Of a stretch of DNA of 49,375 bases, positions 36,607 to 46,672 are shown one piece after another. The DNA comes from Thalassobacillus devorans MSP14 (GTDB lineage Bacteria > Bacillota > Bacilli > Bacillales > Halobacillaceae): assembly GCF_000496835.1 (NCBI RefSeq), contig NZ_AWXW01000028.1, forward strand, positions 1 to 49,375, written 5' to 3'. The notes under the pieces are model-generated. The model worked only from the letters and a program-made list of their open reading frames with translations, was not told the origin of the DNA and made no database searches. The position numbers and the translations under genes are program-made. The first letter of the stretch is position 1. Every line of letters begins with the position of its first letter.

Positions 36607-37344
36607 GTGAAAAAAGGTACATTAAAGCAAATCTTGTTGTTGACGGATGGGTGCTCGAATCAGGGAGAGGATCCTGTAGCGGTTGCTGCTCTCGCTAATA
36701 ATCAAGGCATCACTGTGAATGTTATCGGGGTGCTTGATGACCATCAGAGCGAGCAGCCCGATGGACTGGAAGAAGTTGAAGCGATTGCAATGTCTGGTGG
36801 TGGTGTCAGCCAAATTGTATACCAGAAAGCTCTTTCTCAAACCGTACAGATGGTCACCAAACAAGCAATGACACAAACGTTACAAGGAGTAGTCAACCAG
36901 GAGCTGAAACAGATTCTTGGGGAGAAGCAGACGTTTGAAGAATTGCCGCCTGATAAACGTGGCGAGGTGATGGAAGTAGTGGAAGACCTCGGGGAAACGT
37001 GTGACCTTGAGGTGCTGGTGCTTGTCGATACGAGTGCCAGTATGACTCCGAAGCTTTCTACAGTCAAGGAAGCTCTTTTTGACTTGTCTTTGAGTCTGAA
37101 TGCGCGGTCTGGGAACAATCGCTTCAGCATCTTCTGCTTCCCTAATAAAACAAAACCGATTCAAAAACTGATGGATTGGACCCCGGAACTGGACGGGATT
37201 TCTAAAGTTTTTCCTAAGCTGGCCAGTGGAGGCATAACGCCTACTGGACCGGCCTTGAAAGAAGCGATGTACCAGTTTGGCAAAAAAAGCTTGTTTGGGA
37301 GCATGAAGCATGCAAGTAAACCATACGAAGAAACTGGTTACTAA
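36607..37344 (+). CDS. yabS: von Willebrand factor A domain protein YabS
   Basis: A 245-residue protein with a vWA fold; a MIDAS-like VDTSASM motif is at 140-146 and a TDGCSNQ motif near 13-19 closes the same kind of site. It is the partner gene of the yabT kinase. Function is unknown; vWA domains usually mediate metal-dependent protein contacts. GTG 36607 follows AGGAGGGG by seven bases; the frame extends upstream to 36574 but overlaps that site. The 3' end overlaps yabT by 35 bp. Confidence 0.87.
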   Translation: MKKGTLKQILLLTDGCSNQGEDPVAVAALANNQGITVNVIGVLDDHQSEQPDGLEEVEAIAMSGGGVSQIVYQKALSQTVQMVTKQAMTQTLQGVVNQELKQILGEKQTFEELPPDKRGEVMEVVEDLGETCDLEVLVLVDTSASMTPKLSTVKEALFDLSLSLNARSGNNRFSIFCFPNKTKPIQKLMDWTPELDGISKVFPKLASGGITPTGPALKEAMYQFGKKSLFGSMKHASKPYEETGY

Positions 37345-38266
37345 CTTAAAACAGGGGACCATCATCCGGGGAAAATGGAACGGAACGAAATACCAGGTGA
37401 TTCAAAAGCTTGGTGAAGGTGCCTGTGGAGTTGTCTATTTGTGTGAACGAAATGGAGTTCAGGCGGCGCTTAAGATTGGTACCGACAGTTCGAGGATCAT
37501 TACGGAAGTGAATGTTCTGAAAACTTTTCAGAAGGTCCAGGGGAAACGCCTTGGGCCTTCTTTGTTGGATGTAGATGATTGGGTGACTCCTGCAGGGATT
37601 ATTTTCCCGTACTATGTAATGGAGTATTTAAGAGGGACGGAACTTGCCAGTTTTCTTCGCGGTAAGGGGAAAGAGTGGCTTGGGGTCATGATGCTGCAAT
37701 TATTGACTGACTTAGAAGAACTTCATAACCAGGGCTGGGTGTTTGGAGATTTGAAGACAGATAATCTGCTTGTTACCACCCCTCCCCCTCAGCTGCGTTT
37801 GATTGATGTGGGAGGTACTACGCAAACCGGACGGGCGATCAAAGAGTATACGGAATTTTACGACCGCGGTTATTGGCAAAGGGGCTCAAGAAAAGCAGAT
37901 CCTTCCTATGACTTATTCGCCCTTACGATGGTGATGTTGGAAATAGCTTACGGGAGCCGTTTTGAGCGAGGTACGCACCCACGGCAGACTTTAGAAAAGA
38001 AATTACAGCAAGCCTCACTTTTAAAACCTTATCGTCTGCTCATCCAAAAAGTCTGGACCGGGGGTTATACGCACAGCAGGGAAATGAAAAACGACCTTTC
38101 ATCGATGCTGAACAGTCCGTCAAAATATAAAGCGGCAGAGATGAAAAACACCCGGGTATCAAGAAGAAGAGAAGCTGAAAAAACGTCATTCGCTTCAGCA
38201 GAGTCCGTAGTGATTTTTATTACCGTCATTCTATTTTATATCCTATATTCGATCGTTGCCTGGTAA
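37310..38266 (+). CDS. yabT: Hanks-type serine/threonine kinase YabT
   Basis: A 318-residue membrane-anchored kinase. Glycine loop GEGACGVV is at 35-42, ATP lysine Lys55, Glu66 in helix C, catalytic loop GDLKTDN at 146-152 with Asp147, Lys149 and Asn152, and Asp166 in IDVGG in place of DFG. The HRD motif reads FGD, a YabT-type variation. One C-terminal membrane segment (about 299-316) anchors it. B. subtilis YabT is a DNA-stimulated kinase active in sporulation that phosphorylates RecA and AbrB. The long overlap with yabS implies coupling. Confidence 0.92.
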   Translation: MQVNHTKKLVTNLKQGTIIRGKWNGTKYQVIQKLGEGACGVVYLCERNGVQAALKIGTDSSRIITEVNVLKTFQKVQGKRLGPSLLDVDDWVTPAGIIFPYYVMEYLRGTELASFLRGKGKEWLGVMMLQLLTDLEELHNQGWVFGDLKTDNLLVTTPPPQLRLIDVGGTTQTGRAIKEYTEFYDRGYWQRGSRKADPSYDLFALTMVMLEIAYGSRFERGTHPRQTLEKKLQQASLLKPYRLLIQKVWTGGYTHSREMKNDLSSMLNSPSKYKAAEMKNTRVSRRREAEKTSFASAESVVIFITVILFYILYSIVAW

Positions 38267-38360
38267 AGCTCCTATGTTTTGCAGGACCACGGCTACAAAT
38301 GATAGGATAAGGGTGTTCAGTATTGATCAAATGCTAATGCTACTCGAGGTGGAAGGGAAC

Positions 38361-39761
38361 ATGAAAACGGCTGTCGATTCATTCATGGAACGATTTCAAA
38401 TGCTTAAACCAGAGCAGACCGTACTGGTAGCTGTTTCCGGGGGTCCGGATTCCATGGCGCTTCTACATTATTTTAAGACTATTCGCAAGCAGTGGAAGTT
38501 AAGGGTCTCAGCTGTTTCAGTAGACCACGGGCTTCGCGGGGAGGACTCCGTGCAGGATTTGAAATACGTGGAAGAAATGTGCAGGAAGTGGAATATCGAA
38601 TTTATTGGAACCTCTGTCGATGTGAATACGTATAAGAAACAGCATCAATTGAATACACAGCAAGCGGCCCGTATTTTACGCTATCGTTTCTTCCGCCGGC
38701 AAATGGAAGAGAAGAAAGCGGATGTGCTTGCATTGGGACATCACGGGGACGACCAGGCAGAAACCATAGTGATGCGTTTAGTCAGAGGCACGAGCCCTGC
38801 AGGGCTGACGGGTATTCCCGTAACAAGGGAATTTGCTGGCGGAAAAATCATCCGGCCTTTTTTAGGCGTTTCTAAGGAAGCGATTCTTAACTATTGCGAA
38901 AATCATCACATCGAGCCGAGAGAAGATGCATCGAATCAGGATACGAAATATACGAGGAACTATTTTCGGCACAGGATCCTGCCATTATTGAAAGAAGAAA
39001 ACCCGAAATTGACTGAACATTTATGGAAGCTCAGTCAAGTGATAAAAGACGATCAGGAATACTTGAATACGGAGGCGAAAAAGCTTTTGGATCAGGGAGT
39101 TACATTAGAAGAAAATCCTAAAAGTGTTTCTTTTAACATTTCTGCATTCAAAGCTTCTCCGATAGCTTTACAAAGAAGGTCCTTTCATCTAATATTAAAC
39201 TATCTTTATGATGAAAACTCTGAAGATTTTTCTTATATACACGAAGAACAATTTTTTGATTTTTTGACACGGGATATCGCTAATGCCGAGCTGGACTGGC
39301 CTGGTGGTTTAAGGTTGCGGCGTAATTATGAAAGAATCACTCTTCATTTCGGCAACACTGAAAAGCCTGTACCATACAGGAGTACGCTTGATATAGGAGA
39401 TACATATCGGTTACCTGATGGTTCGGAACTTTCAGCCAAAGTGGTTTCTGGCTACCATTTACCAGAGGACACCTGCACCTTTACATGTGATTTGACTCAC
39501 GTAGAGCTTCCGTTAATTATACGGACCCGTCGCGCAGGCGATCGTATGACATGGAAAGGTATGGAAGGTTCCAAAAAAATCAAAGATATTTTCATTGACC
39601 AGAAGGTTCCGAAAGAATTAAGGGATAGTTGGCCGGTTATCACAGATCAAACAGGGAAGATTCTGTGGCTTGTCGGCTTGAAAAAGGGTACGGGGTTTGA
39701 AAGTGAGAGGCCGGAAGAATGGCTTCAAATACGCTATGAACAGCCAAAGGAAGACACGTAG
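38361..39761 (+). CDS. tilS: tRNA(Ile)-lysidine synthetase
   Basis: A 466-residue N-type ATP pyrophosphatase that converts C34 of tRNA(Ile2) CAU to lysidine. The PP-loop SGGPDS is at 26-31; HHGDDQAET and the RPFL motif follow, and the C-terminal half has the TilS substrate-binding domains (RTRRAGDRM near 395). ATG 38361 is eight bases after GAGGTGG; the frame stays open back to 38256, inside yabT, but that stretch has no homology. It is followed 12 bp later by hprT, the usual pair ahead of ftsH. Confidence 0.95.
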   Translation: MKTAVDSFMERFQMLKPEQTVLVAVSGGPDSMALLHYFKTIRKQWKLRVSAVSVDHGLRGEDSVQDLKYVEEMCRKWNIEFIGTSVDVNTYKKQHQLNTQQAARILRYRFFRRQMEEKKADVLALGHHGDDQAETIVMRLVRGTSPAGLTGIPVTREFAGGKIIRPFLGVSKEAILNYCENHHIEPREDASNQDTKYTRNYFRHRILPLLKEENPKLTEHLWKLSQVIKDDQEYLNTEAKKLLDQGVTLEENPKSVSFNISAFKASPIALQRRSFHLILNYLYDENSEDFSYIHEEQFFDFLTRDIANAELDWPGGLRLRRNYERITLHFGNTEKPVPYRSTLDIGDTYRLPDGSELSAKVVSGYHLPEDTCTFTCDLTHVELPLIIRTRRAGDRMTWKGMEGSKKIKDIFIDQKVPKELRDSWPVITDQTGKILWLVGLKKGTGFESERPEEWLQIRYEQPKEDT

Positions 39762-39773
39762 GAGGAGCAGACA

Positions 39774-40310
39774 ATGCATAATGAAATTAAGGAAATTTTA
39801 ATTTCTGAAGAAGAAATCCAAGCGAAGTGTAAGGAAATTGGCGCACAGCTGACAGAAGAGTATGAGGGGAAATTTCCTCTGGCGATCGGCGTCCTGAAAG
39901 GTGCTATGCCGTTTATGGGAGACCTGCTTAAACGAATAGAAACACACCTGGAGATGGACTTTATGGATGTATCCAGTTATGAAGGAATGAGATCTTCCGG
40001 TGAGGTTAAGATTGAAAAAGACTTGAATACACAGGTCGAAGGAAGAGACTTACTGATCATCGAAGATATCATCGACAGCGGATTGACATTGAGCTATCTG
40101 GTCGATCTGTTCAAATATCGGAAAGCGAAGTCGATTAAAATCGTCACGTTACTGGATAAACCGACTGGACGTACTTCCCATATCAAAGCAGACATCATCG
40201 GTTTTGAAGTGCCGGATGAATTTGTTGTCGGTTATGGTCTTGACTATGATGAAAAATACCGGAACCTTCCATACATCGGGGTATTGAAACCGGAAGTTTA
40301 TGGAGGGTAA
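39774..40310 (+). CDS. hprT: hypoxanthine-guanine phosphoribosyltransferase
   Basis: A 178-residue type I PRTase that salvages hypoxanthine and guanine. The PRPP loop [14 protein letters not shown] is at about 91-104, the LKGAMPF loop near 41-47 and the flexible-loop Ser-Tyr pair at SSYEGM near 64. The lysine in VTLLDKP (near 128) contacts the purine. AGGAGGAG precedes the ATG. It follows tilS closely and precedes ftsH, which has its own promoter region. Confidence 0.96.
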   Translation: MHNEIKEILISEEEIQAKCKEIGAQLTEEYEGKFPLAIGVLKGAMPFMGDLLKRIETHLEMDFMDVSSYEGMRSSGEVKIEKDLNTQVEGRDLLIIEDIIDSGLTLSYLVDLFKYRKAKSIKIVTLLDKPTGRTSHIKADIIGFEVPDEFVVGYGLDYDEKYRNLPYIGVLKPEVYGG

Positions 40311-40363
40311 TGATAGTGGTGCATGAAACACAAAATATTCACATATTGTTTAAGGGTAATTAG

Positions 40364-40393
40364 TTGTGCTGGTACTTTTTAGTATGATACTAT
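40364..40393 (+). promoter_or_regulatory. candidate sigma-A promoter of ftsH
   Basis: TTGTGC (40364-40369), 18 bp, TACTAT (40388-40393), 37 bp before the ftsH ATG. Confidence 0.5.
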
Positions 40394-40429
40394 TTAATAT
40401 AGTTTTTGTTGATTGGGAGGAGGTAGGCA

Positions 40430-42484
40430 ATGAACCGGATATTTCGTAACACAATCTTTTATTTACTTATCTTCCTCGTAGTAATCGGCGTAGTCGGTCT
40501 ATTTAGAGGACAAGGTGAACCACAACAAACACTGACAGTAAATAAATTCTATGAAGAGTTGAACAGCGGTCAGATTGAAGAAATGACGATTCAACCTGTC
40601 AATGGAGTGTATCAAGTCAAAGGAACGCTTAAAGATGGCGGCGGTGAAGAGGGTGACAACTCCTTTACAGCTAAGCTTCCAGCGAATGAACAGGTAATTG
40701 CGAATATAACGGAGACTGCTCAGGAACAAAGTATCCTGAAAGTAGAGGAAGAGGAACAGCCTAGTGCCTGGGTGTCGTTCCTGACAACCATGATTCCGTT
40801 CATCATCATATTCATCTTATTCTTCTTCTTGCTTAACCAGGCTCAGGGCGGCGGCAGCCGTGTCATGAACTTTGGTAAAAGTAAGGCCAAGCAGTATACG
40901 GAAGAAAAGAAAAAGGTGCGTTTCAAAGACGTGGCTGGTGCTGATGAAGAGAAGCAGGAACTTGTGGAGGTCGTCGACTTCCTTAAAGATCCTCGAAAAT
41001 TCTCAGCAGTCGGTGCGCGAATCCCGAAGGGTGTCCTATTAGTAGGACCTCCGGGTACAGGTAAAACCTTGCTTGCCCGTGCTGTTGCAGGTGAAGCAGG
41101 TGTTCCGTTCTTCTCTATCAGTGGTTCGGATTTCGTAGAGATGTTCGTCGGTGTCGGTGCGTCCCGTGTACGTGACTTGTTTGAAAATGCTAAAAAGAAT
41201 GCACCGTGTATCATTTTCATTGATGAGATTGATGCAGTTGGACGTCAACGTGGTGCAGGCCTTGGCGGCGGTCACGATGAGCGTGAACAAACCTTGAACC
41301 AATTGCTTGTCGAGATGGATGGTTTCGGCGTAAACGAAGGAATCATCATTATCGCAGCAACTAACCGTCCGGATATTTTAGACCCAGCCTTACTGCGTCC
41401 AGGTCGTTTTGACCGTCAAATCACGGTCGACCGTCCTGATGTAAAAGGAAGACAAGAAGTGCTTGCGGTTCATGCTAAAGATAAACCATTAAGTAAAGAT
41501 GTGGACTTGAAGACTATTGCGATGCGTACACCTGGATTCTCAGGTGCAGATTTGGAAAACTTACTGAATGAAGCGGCGCTTGTAGCGGCGCGTGGCGATA
41601 AAGACAGTATTGATATGGAAGATGTCGATGAAGCGATCGATCGTGTCATTGCGGGTCCTGCTAAGAAGAGCAGGGTCATTTCTAAGAAAGAACGCAACAT
41701 TGTGGCTTATCACGAAAGTGGACATACCATTATCGGAATGGTATTAGACGATGCAGATATGGTACACAAGGTTACGATCGTGCCTCGTGGGCAGGCTGGC
41801 GGCTATGCTGTCATGCTTCCGCGTGAAGACCGTTACTTCATGACCAAACCGGAATTGTTTGACAAAATCACCGGGCTGCTCGGAGGACGTGTAGCGGAAG
41901 AAGTCATTTTCGGTGAAGTAAGTACAGGTGCTCATAATGACTTCCAGCGTGCTACAAGCATTGCCCGTAAGATGGTTACTGAGTATGGCATGAGTGAAAA
42001 GTTAGGTCCATTGCAATTCGGTTCTAATTCTGGCGGACAGGTATTCCTTGGCCGTGATATCCAGAATGAACAAAATTACAGTGATCAGATCGCTTATGAT
42101 ATTGATAAAGAAGTACAGAACTTCATCAATTACTGCTATGAGCGTGCCAAAACGATTCTTACAGAAAACCGCGATAAACTGGAGCTGGTTGCTTCTACTT
42201 TGCTGGAAATCGAAACATTGGATGCGAATGAAATCAAATCCCTTTTCGAAAAAGGCCGCCTTCCTACACAGGAAGAAGTAGAAGAATTGGCGCAGAAACG
42301 GGAAAAAGAAAGAAAAAAAGAAACATCTACGAAAACTGATGCTTCTGATGTCCGTGTCAATGTCCAGACGAAAGAGGATGAAATCAAAACGGATAATAAA
42401 CCTACAGAACCTGCTGAAGACCCCTCAGTAGATAGTAATAGGGAAACAACAGAAGAAAAAGACGATCAGGACCGTAAAGAATAA
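40430..42484 (+). CDS. ftsH: ATP-dependent membrane zinc metalloprotease FtsH
   Basis: A 684-residue AAA+ protease. Two membrane segments (about 8-24 and 113-136) flank an extracytoplasmic domain; Walker A GPPGTGKT is at 206-213, Walker B IIFIDEID near 262-269, and the zinc site HESGH at 428-432. It degrades misassembled membrane and some regulatory proteins; in B. subtilis it also affects sporulation via Spo0E. The last about 60 residues are highly charged (Lys/Glu/Asp). GGAGGAGG precedes the ATG and a perfect terminator follows. Confidence 0.97.
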   Translation: MNRIFRNTIFYLLIFLVVIGVVGLFRGQGEPQQTLTVNKFYEELNSGQIEEMTIQPVNGVYQVKGTLKDGGGEEGDNSFTAKLPANEQVIANITETAQEQSILKVEEEEQPSAWVSFLTTMIPFIIIFILFFFLLNQAQGGGSRVMNFGKSKAKQYTEEKKKVRFKDVAGADEEKQELVEVVDFLKDPRKFSAVGARIPKGVLLVGPPGTGKTLLARAVAGEAGVPFFSISGSDFVEMFVGVGASRVRDLFENAKKNAPCIIFIDEIDAVGRQRGAGLGGGHDEREQTLNQLLVEMDGFGVNEGIIIIAATNRPDILDPALLRPGRFDRQITVDRPDVKGRQEVLAVHAKDKPLSKDVDLKTIAMRTPGFSGADLENLLNEAALVAARGDKDSIDMEDVDEAIDRVIAGPAKKSRVISKKERNIVAYHESGHTIIGMVLDDADMVHKVTIVPRGQAGGYAVMLPREDRYFMTKPELFDKITGLLGGRVAEEVIFGEVSTGAHNDFQRATSIARKMVTEYGMSEKLGPLQFGSNSGGQVFLGRDIQNEQNYSDQIAYDIDKEVQNFINYCYERAKTILTENRDKLELVASTLLEIETLDANEIKSLFEKGRLPTQEEVEELAQKREKERKKETSTKTDASDVRVNVQTKEDEIKTDNKPTEPAEDPSVDSNRETTEEKDDQDRKE

Positions 42485-42493
42485 AATTATATT

Positions 42494-42529
42494 AAAGTCA
42501 CGCTGTACCAATGCAGCGTGACTTTTTTT
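42494..42529 (+). terminator. intrinsic terminator after ftsH
   Basis: AAAGTCACGCTG (42494-42505) and CAGCGTGACTTT (42514-42525) form a perfect 12-bp stem, with a T run to 42529. Confidence 0.93.
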
Positions 42530-42610
42530 GTTTCGCTATTTTTAACGATAAGCCTTTGGCCTTGCTTTGGCTTGGCAGGAAAATATATCATAAAGCATGA
42601 ATAAGTAGTG

Positions 42611-42619
42611 TGTTATGAT
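42611..42619 (+). promoter_or_regulatory. extended -10 promoter of coaX
   Basis: TGtTATGAT at 42611-42619, 38 bp before the coaX ATG. The upstream frame to 42615 overlaps it, which supports the later start. Confidence 0.5.
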
Positions 42620-42656
42620 AAAATCGCAAAAAAGATTTATAAAGTGGGGTCAGGTC

Positions 42657-43448
42657 ATGATATTTGTGTTAGATGTGGGGAATACAAACACCGTACTTGG
42701 TGTGTTTGAAGCAGATAAATTGAAGTATCAGTGGCGTATTAAAACGGATAGATATAAAACAGAAGATGAATTCGGTATGTTGATTAAATCATTGCTGGAT
42801 CATGAAGGGTTAGCTTTTTCAGACATTGATGGAGTAATTATTTCTTCTGTAGTACCACCGATCATGTTCGCTTTAGAGCGCATGTCACGTGTTTATTTTG
42901 AAAAAAAGCCGATGATCATTGGCGCGGAAGAAGTGGATGAAGGATTGGCAATGGCCTATCCGAACCCTAAAGAAATTGGAGCAGACCGGATTGTCAACGC
43001 AGTTGGTGCATTGCAAGAACATACCGCTCCTCTTGTAATCATCGATTTCGGTACAGCTACTACTTATTGTTATATCAATGAAAAAGAAGAGTACGTCGGG
43101 GGTGTAATAGCTCCGGGGATCAATGTGTCTATGGAAGCTCTCTATGCTAAAGCGGCTAAGCTTCCTAAGATCGAGATAAAAAACCCAGGCCAGGTTGTCG
43201 GTCAAAGTACCGTAGGGGCGATGCAATCCGGTGTTTTCTTCGGTTATGTCGGACAAGTGGATGAAGTTGTGAGAAGAATGAAAGAGACTGCTCCATCTAA
43301 TCCTGAGGTTATCGCTACCGGAGGGTTAGCCGGATTGATTGCAGATGAATCCAGGACAATCAATGTCGTGGATCCCTATTTAACCTTGAAGGGGCTTTAT
43401 ACAATTTATCAAAGAAACAAAGAAAAAAAGGAATTCAAAGGAGAATGA
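42657..43448 (+). CDS. coaX: type III pantothenate kinase
   Basis: A 263-residue ASKHA-fold kinase, the first step of CoA synthesis. The phosphate-1 motif DVGNTN is at 6-11, [11 protein letters not shown] near 106 and DFGTATTY near 130, with GGVIAPG following. ATG 42657 gives the family N-terminus [12 protein letters not shown]; the upstream ATG at 42615 lies in the promoter. Ribosome binding is through a moderate GTGGGGTCAGG. hslO starts six bases after the stop, and the two are cotranscribed. Confidence 0.95.
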   Translation: MIFVLDVGNTNTVLGVFEADKLKYQWRIKTDRYKTEDEFGMLIKSLLDHEGLAFSDIDGVIISSVVPPIMFALERMSRVYFEKKPMIIGAEEVDEGLAMAYPNPKEIGADRIVNAVGALQEHTAPLVIIDFGTATTYCYINEKEEYVGGVIAPGINVSMEALYAKAAKLPKIEIKNPGQVVGQSTVGAMQSGVFFGYVGQVDEVVRRMKETAPSNPEVIATGGLAGLIADESRTINVVDPYLTLKGLYTIYQRNKEKKEFKGE

Positions 43449-43454
43449 TGATAG

Positions 43455-44345
43455 ATGGCAGACTATTTAATTCGTGCTACAGCATATGAGGGGCAGGTCC
43501 GTGCTTACGCTATTCAATCTACAGAGACAGTTGAAGAAGCACGCCGCCGCCAGGATACATGGGCGACCACTTCAGCTGCACTGGGACGGACATTGACCAT
43601 CAGTGCAATGATGGGGACCATGCTCAAAGGAGAAGATAAACTTACAATCAAACTTGAGGGAAATGGACCAATCGGAGCAGTAATTGTAGATGCTGACGCA
43701 CATGGTAATGTCAGGGGATACGTAAAGAACCCCCATGTCGATTTTGATTTAAATGCTAAAGGAAAGTTGGATGTAGCCCGCGCGGTAGGAACGGAGGGTA
43801 CTTTAAGCGTTGTTAAAGATTTAGGGATGAAAGATCACTTCACCGGTCAGGTTCCGATTGTTTCAGGAGAAGTAAGTGAAGATTTCACGTACTACTTTGC
43901 GAACTCTGAACAGGTACCTTCCGCTGTAGGTGCCGGGGTGCTGGTTAATACCGATCATTCCATCCTTGCTGCTGGCGGATTCATCATTCAAATGATGCCA
44001 GGAGCGGATGATGAAACAATCAGTACCATCGAAAAAAGGCTGACTGAAATACCACCTATCTCCAGCCTGATCCGGGAAGGTAATACACCGGAAGAGATAC
44101 TGAATAGATTATTAGGCGAAGAATCCCTGCATATACTCGACCGTGTTCCTGTACAGTTTAAGTGTCGATGCTCAAGGGAACGTGTTGAAGTTGCGCTGGC
44201 CAGCCTGGATGACGCAGAGCTTCAAACAATGATTGAAGAAGATCATGGAGCAGAAGCAAAATGTCATTTTTGCAACGAAGCTTACCATTTCGATGTGAAA
44301 GACTTAAAGGAACTGCAATCCAGTAACAATGATGGAGAAAATTAA
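43455..44345 (+). CDS. hslO: redox-regulated chaperone Hsp33
   Basis: A 296-residue chaperone activated by oxidation. The C-terminal zinc switch has CxC at Cys237/Cys239 and CxxC at Cys270/Cys273. The N-terminal substrate-binding core reads [19 protein letters not shown]. In reduced form zinc holds it inactive; oxidation of the cysteines releases a holdase. AAAGGAG precedes the ATG. Followed by cysK, another redox- or sulfur-linked gene with its own promoter. Confidence 0.96.
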   Translation: MADYLIRATAYEGQVRAYAIQSTETVEEARRRQDTWATTSAALGRTLTISAMMGTMLKGEDKLTIKLEGNGPIGAVIVDADAHGNVRGYVKNPHVDFDLNAKGKLDVARAVGTEGTLSVVKDLGMKDHFTGQVPIVSGEVSEDFTYYFANSEQVPSAVGAGVLVNTDHSILAAGGFIIQMMPGADDETISTIEKRLTEIPPISSLIREGNTPEEILNRLLGEESLHILDRVPVQFKCRCSRERVEVALASLDDAELQTMIEEDHGAEAKCHFCNEAYHFDVKDLKELQSSNNDGEN

Positions 44346-44362
44346 AAATATCTTTAAATTGT

Positions 44363-44391
44363 TTGACATTTTACATGGATTTGCGTACATT
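44363..44391 (+). promoter_or_regulatory. sigma-A promoter of cysK
   Basis: TTGACA (44363-44368), 17 bp, TACATT (44386-44391). Confidence 0.8.
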
Positions 44392-44396
44392 ATTAA

Positions 44397-44423
44397 TAAA
44401 TCCTATAAAAATACTCGGATTTA
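44397..44423 (+). promoter_or_regulatory. operator-like inverted repeat of cysK (CymR candidate)
   Basis: TAAATCC (44397-44403) and GGATTTA (44417-44423) are perfect inverted arms 13 bp apart, centred at the predicted start of transcription. It resembles, with one-base spacing differences, the CymR site pattern (TAAWnC...ATnGGAATTA) that controls cysK in B. subtilis. Confidence 0.45.
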
Positions 44424-44434
44424 GGAGTGAGATA

Positions 44435-45364
44435 ATGAGAATTGCAAATAATGTCAGTCAGCTCGTCGGTAATACACCAGTAGTTAAACTGAATGGTGCT
44501 GTTGATGAAAATAGTGCCGATATTTATCTGAAACTGGAATTCATGAATCCTGGCAGTTCAGTAAAAGATCGTATTGCTCTTGCGATGATTGAAGATGCAG
44601 AAGAGAACGGTGAGTTGAAGGAAGGCGATACGATTGTGGAACCGACAAGCGGCAACACTGGTATCGGTCTTGCGATGATTGCGTCAGCTAAAGGCTATAA
44701 AACCGTTCTGGTTATGCCGGATACTATGAGTCAGGAACGACGGAATCTGCTACGCGCTTATGGTGCAGACTTAGTACTTACACCTGGGGCAGATGGTATG
44801 AAAGGTGCGATTCAAAAAGCGGAAGAACTGCAAAAAGAGTATGGCTACTTCATGCCTCAACAGTTCAATAATCAGGCAAATGTCGCCATTCATGAAAAAA
44901 CAACCGGCCCTGAAATAGTCGAGCAAATGGGTGATCAATTAGACGCCTTCATTTCAGGCGTGGGTACCGGCGGAACGATAACTGGTGCAGGAAAGGTTTT
45001 AAAAAAGCATTATAGCAATATTAAAATATTTGCTGTGGAACCGGATGCTTCACCAGTATTATCTGGTGGTCAGCCAGGCCCTCACAAAATTCAGGGCATT
45101 GGTGCCGGTTTTGTTCCTGGTATACTGGATACAACTATCTATGATGAAGTTATCCAGGTCTCTAATGAAGAAGCTTATGAAGCGGCTAGAGAAGCTGCCA
45201 GAAAAGACGGCATTCTGGGAGGAGTATCCTCTGGAGCAGCCATCCACGCTGCACGCAAAGTTGCCCGGGAGTTAGGGAAAGGCAAAAAGGTACTCGCCAT
45301 CCTTCCTAGTAATGGTGAAAGATACCTATCCACACCACTTTATCAATTTGAAGATCAGCAATAA
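44435..45364 (+). CDS. cysK: cysteine synthase A (O-acetylserine thiol-lyase)
   Basis: A 309-residue PLP enzyme that makes cysteine from O-acetylserine and sulfide. The PLP lysine is Lys44 (NPGSSVKDR), the phosphate and substrate loop TSGNTG is at 71-76 and the glycine-rich GTGGTITG cup is near 179. In Firmicutes CysK also binds CymR as a co-repressor. ATG 44435 follows AGGAG by seven bases; the frame opens earlier at 44363, inside the promoter. It has its own promoter, a CymR-like operator and a terminator. Confidence 0.96.
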   Translation: MRIANNVSQLVGNTPVVKLNGAVDENSADIYLKLEFMNPGSSVKDRIALAMIEDAEENGELKEGDTIVEPTSGNTGIGLAMIASAKGYKTVLVMPDTMSQERRNLLRAYGADLVLTPGADGMKGAIQKAEELQKEYGYFMPQQFNNQANVAIHEKTTGPEIVEQMGDQLDAFISGVGTGGTITGAGKVLKKHYSNIKIFAVEPDASPVLSGGQPGPHKIQGIGAGFVPGILDTTIYDEVIQVSNEEAYEAAREAARKDGILGGVSSGAAIHAARKVARELGKGKKVLAILPSNGERYLSTPLYQFEDQQ

Positions 45365-45368
45365 TGTA

Positions 45369-45407
45369 AGGGACTGTGTCACATGTAGAAGTGATGCAGT
45401 CCTTTTT
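45369..45407 (+). terminator. intrinsic terminator after cysK
   Basis: GGACTGTGTCAC (45371-45382) pairs with GTGATGCAGTCC (45391-45402) with two G-T pairs, then TTTTT. Confidence 0.88.
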
Positions 45408-45482
45408 CTATTTCATGAATTCATGTTTCAAATAGTGTAAAATAGACAAGGAATACTTTTGTACGGAAGAGGGGAAATAGCG

Positions 45483-46307
45483 ATGAACTATACGTTACAT
45501 ACTAGGAAGCGGGTATACGACTTAGGTAAAAAGACATTAATCATGGGAATCCTTAATGTCACTCCAGACTCTTTCTCGGATGGCGGAAAGTTTTCTGATT
45601 TAGAAAAAGCAGTGGCACAGGCAGTTGCGATGGAAAGGGATGGAGCCGATATTATTGATATCGGTGGAGAATCTACCAGGCCGGGTCATACGCCAGTATC
45701 AGAACAAGAGGAGCTGGAACGAATCACCCCGGTTATTAAAAAGCTTTCTGGTATGCTTACCATTCCAATCTCTGTTGATACGTATAAAGCTGAGGTAGCA
45801 CGTCAGGCCGTGGAGGCGGGAGCTGACATAATCAACGATGTCTGGGGTGCTAAAAGAGATTCGAAAATGGCTGAGGTTGCAGCAAGTTTAAATGTCCCGA
45901 TTATCCTGATGCATAACCGGGACAATAAAGGATACCACAGCCTGATAGCTGATATGAAAGAGGATTTGAAAGAAAGCATCGCTATTGCGAAGGAAGCTGG
46001 TGTCCGGGATGAAAATATTATTCTGGATCCAGGCATTGGTTTTGCCAAAGATCATGATGACAACCTGGAGGTAATGCGTCACCTTGAAACCTTCCAGGAG
46101 TTGCATTATCCAATACTGCTGGCAACTTCCAGGAAGAGGTTTATTGGACAAGTTCTTGACCTTCCCGCAGAAGAACGCATGGAAGGGACTGGTGCCACTG
46201 TTTGTCTTGGTATATCAAAGGGCGCCCATATAGTGCGTGTCCATGATGTTAAACCAGTCGCGAGAATGGCAAAAATGATGGACGCAATGCTTGGTAAAGG
46301 AGAATGA
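45483..46307 (+). CDS. folP: dihydropteroate synthase
   Basis: A 274-residue TIM-barrel enzyme that joins p-aminobenzoate to dihydropterin pyrophosphate. The signature MGILNVTPDSFSDGG is at 21-35 and the second one (GADIIDIGGESTRPG) follows. ATG 45483 is eight bases after AGAGGGG. It heads a folP-folB-folK-yazB unit with overlapping or abutting genes. In B. subtilis pabB-pabA-pabC precede it; they are absent here, so p-aminobenzoate must be made from genes elsewhere or taken up. A weak TAAAAT -10-like sequence is at 45438. Confidence 0.96.
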   Translation: MNYTLHTRKRVYDLGKKTLIMGILNVTPDSFSDGGKFSDLEKAVAQAVAMERDGADIIDIGGESTRPGHTPVSEQEELERITPVIKKLSGMLTIPISVDTYKAEVARQAVEAGADIINDVWGAKRDSKMAEVAASLNVPIILMHNRDNKGYHSLIADMKEDLKESIAIAKEAGVRDENIILDPGIGFAKDHDDNLEVMRHLETFQELHYPILLATSRKRFIGQVLDLPAEERMEGTGATVCLGISKGAHIVRVHDVKPVARMAKMMDAMLGKGE

Positions 46308-46309
46308 GG

Positions 46310-46672
46310 ATGGATAAAATATATCTGAATAAAATGGAGTTCTATGGCTATCATGGTCTTTTCCCGGAAGAAAACAAGCTCGGGCAGAGATTTTTTGTTG
46401 ACCTGGAACTGGACGTTGATCTTAAGCAGGCGGGTAAAACGGATGATATGAATGCATCCATCGATTATGGTGAAATATATCAAGTCACGAAGTCTGTAGT
46501 AGAAGGAGAAGCGAAAAATTTGGTCGAGACTGTAGCTGAAGACTTGGCGGATCGTTTACTTGCCGCTTTTTCGAAGCTGGAAGGATGTCGTGTGAAAGTG
46601 ATCAAACCAGATCCGCCAATTCCAGGGCACTATCAATCGGTGGCAATTGAGATATACAGGAGCCGTGGTTGA
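46310..46672 (+). CDS. folB: dihydroneopterin aldolase
   Basis: A 120-residue T-fold enzyme converting dihydroneopterin to 6-hydroxymethyl-dihydropterin. Conserved MEFYGYHGxFxEEN-type start with Glu and Tyr active-site residues, the NLVETVAE segment with the substrate Glu, and a KPDPPIPGHY segment near 100. ATG 46310 is seven bases after AAAGGAG; the ATG at 46304, overlapping the folP stop, is only one base from that site. folK follows without a gap. Confidence 0.95.
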   Translation: MDKIYLNKMEFYGYHGLFPEENKLGQRFFVDLELDVDLKQAGKTDDMNASIDYGEIYQVTKSVVEGEAKNLVETVAEDLADRLLAAFSKLEGCRVKVIKPDPPIPGHYQSVAIEIYRSRG

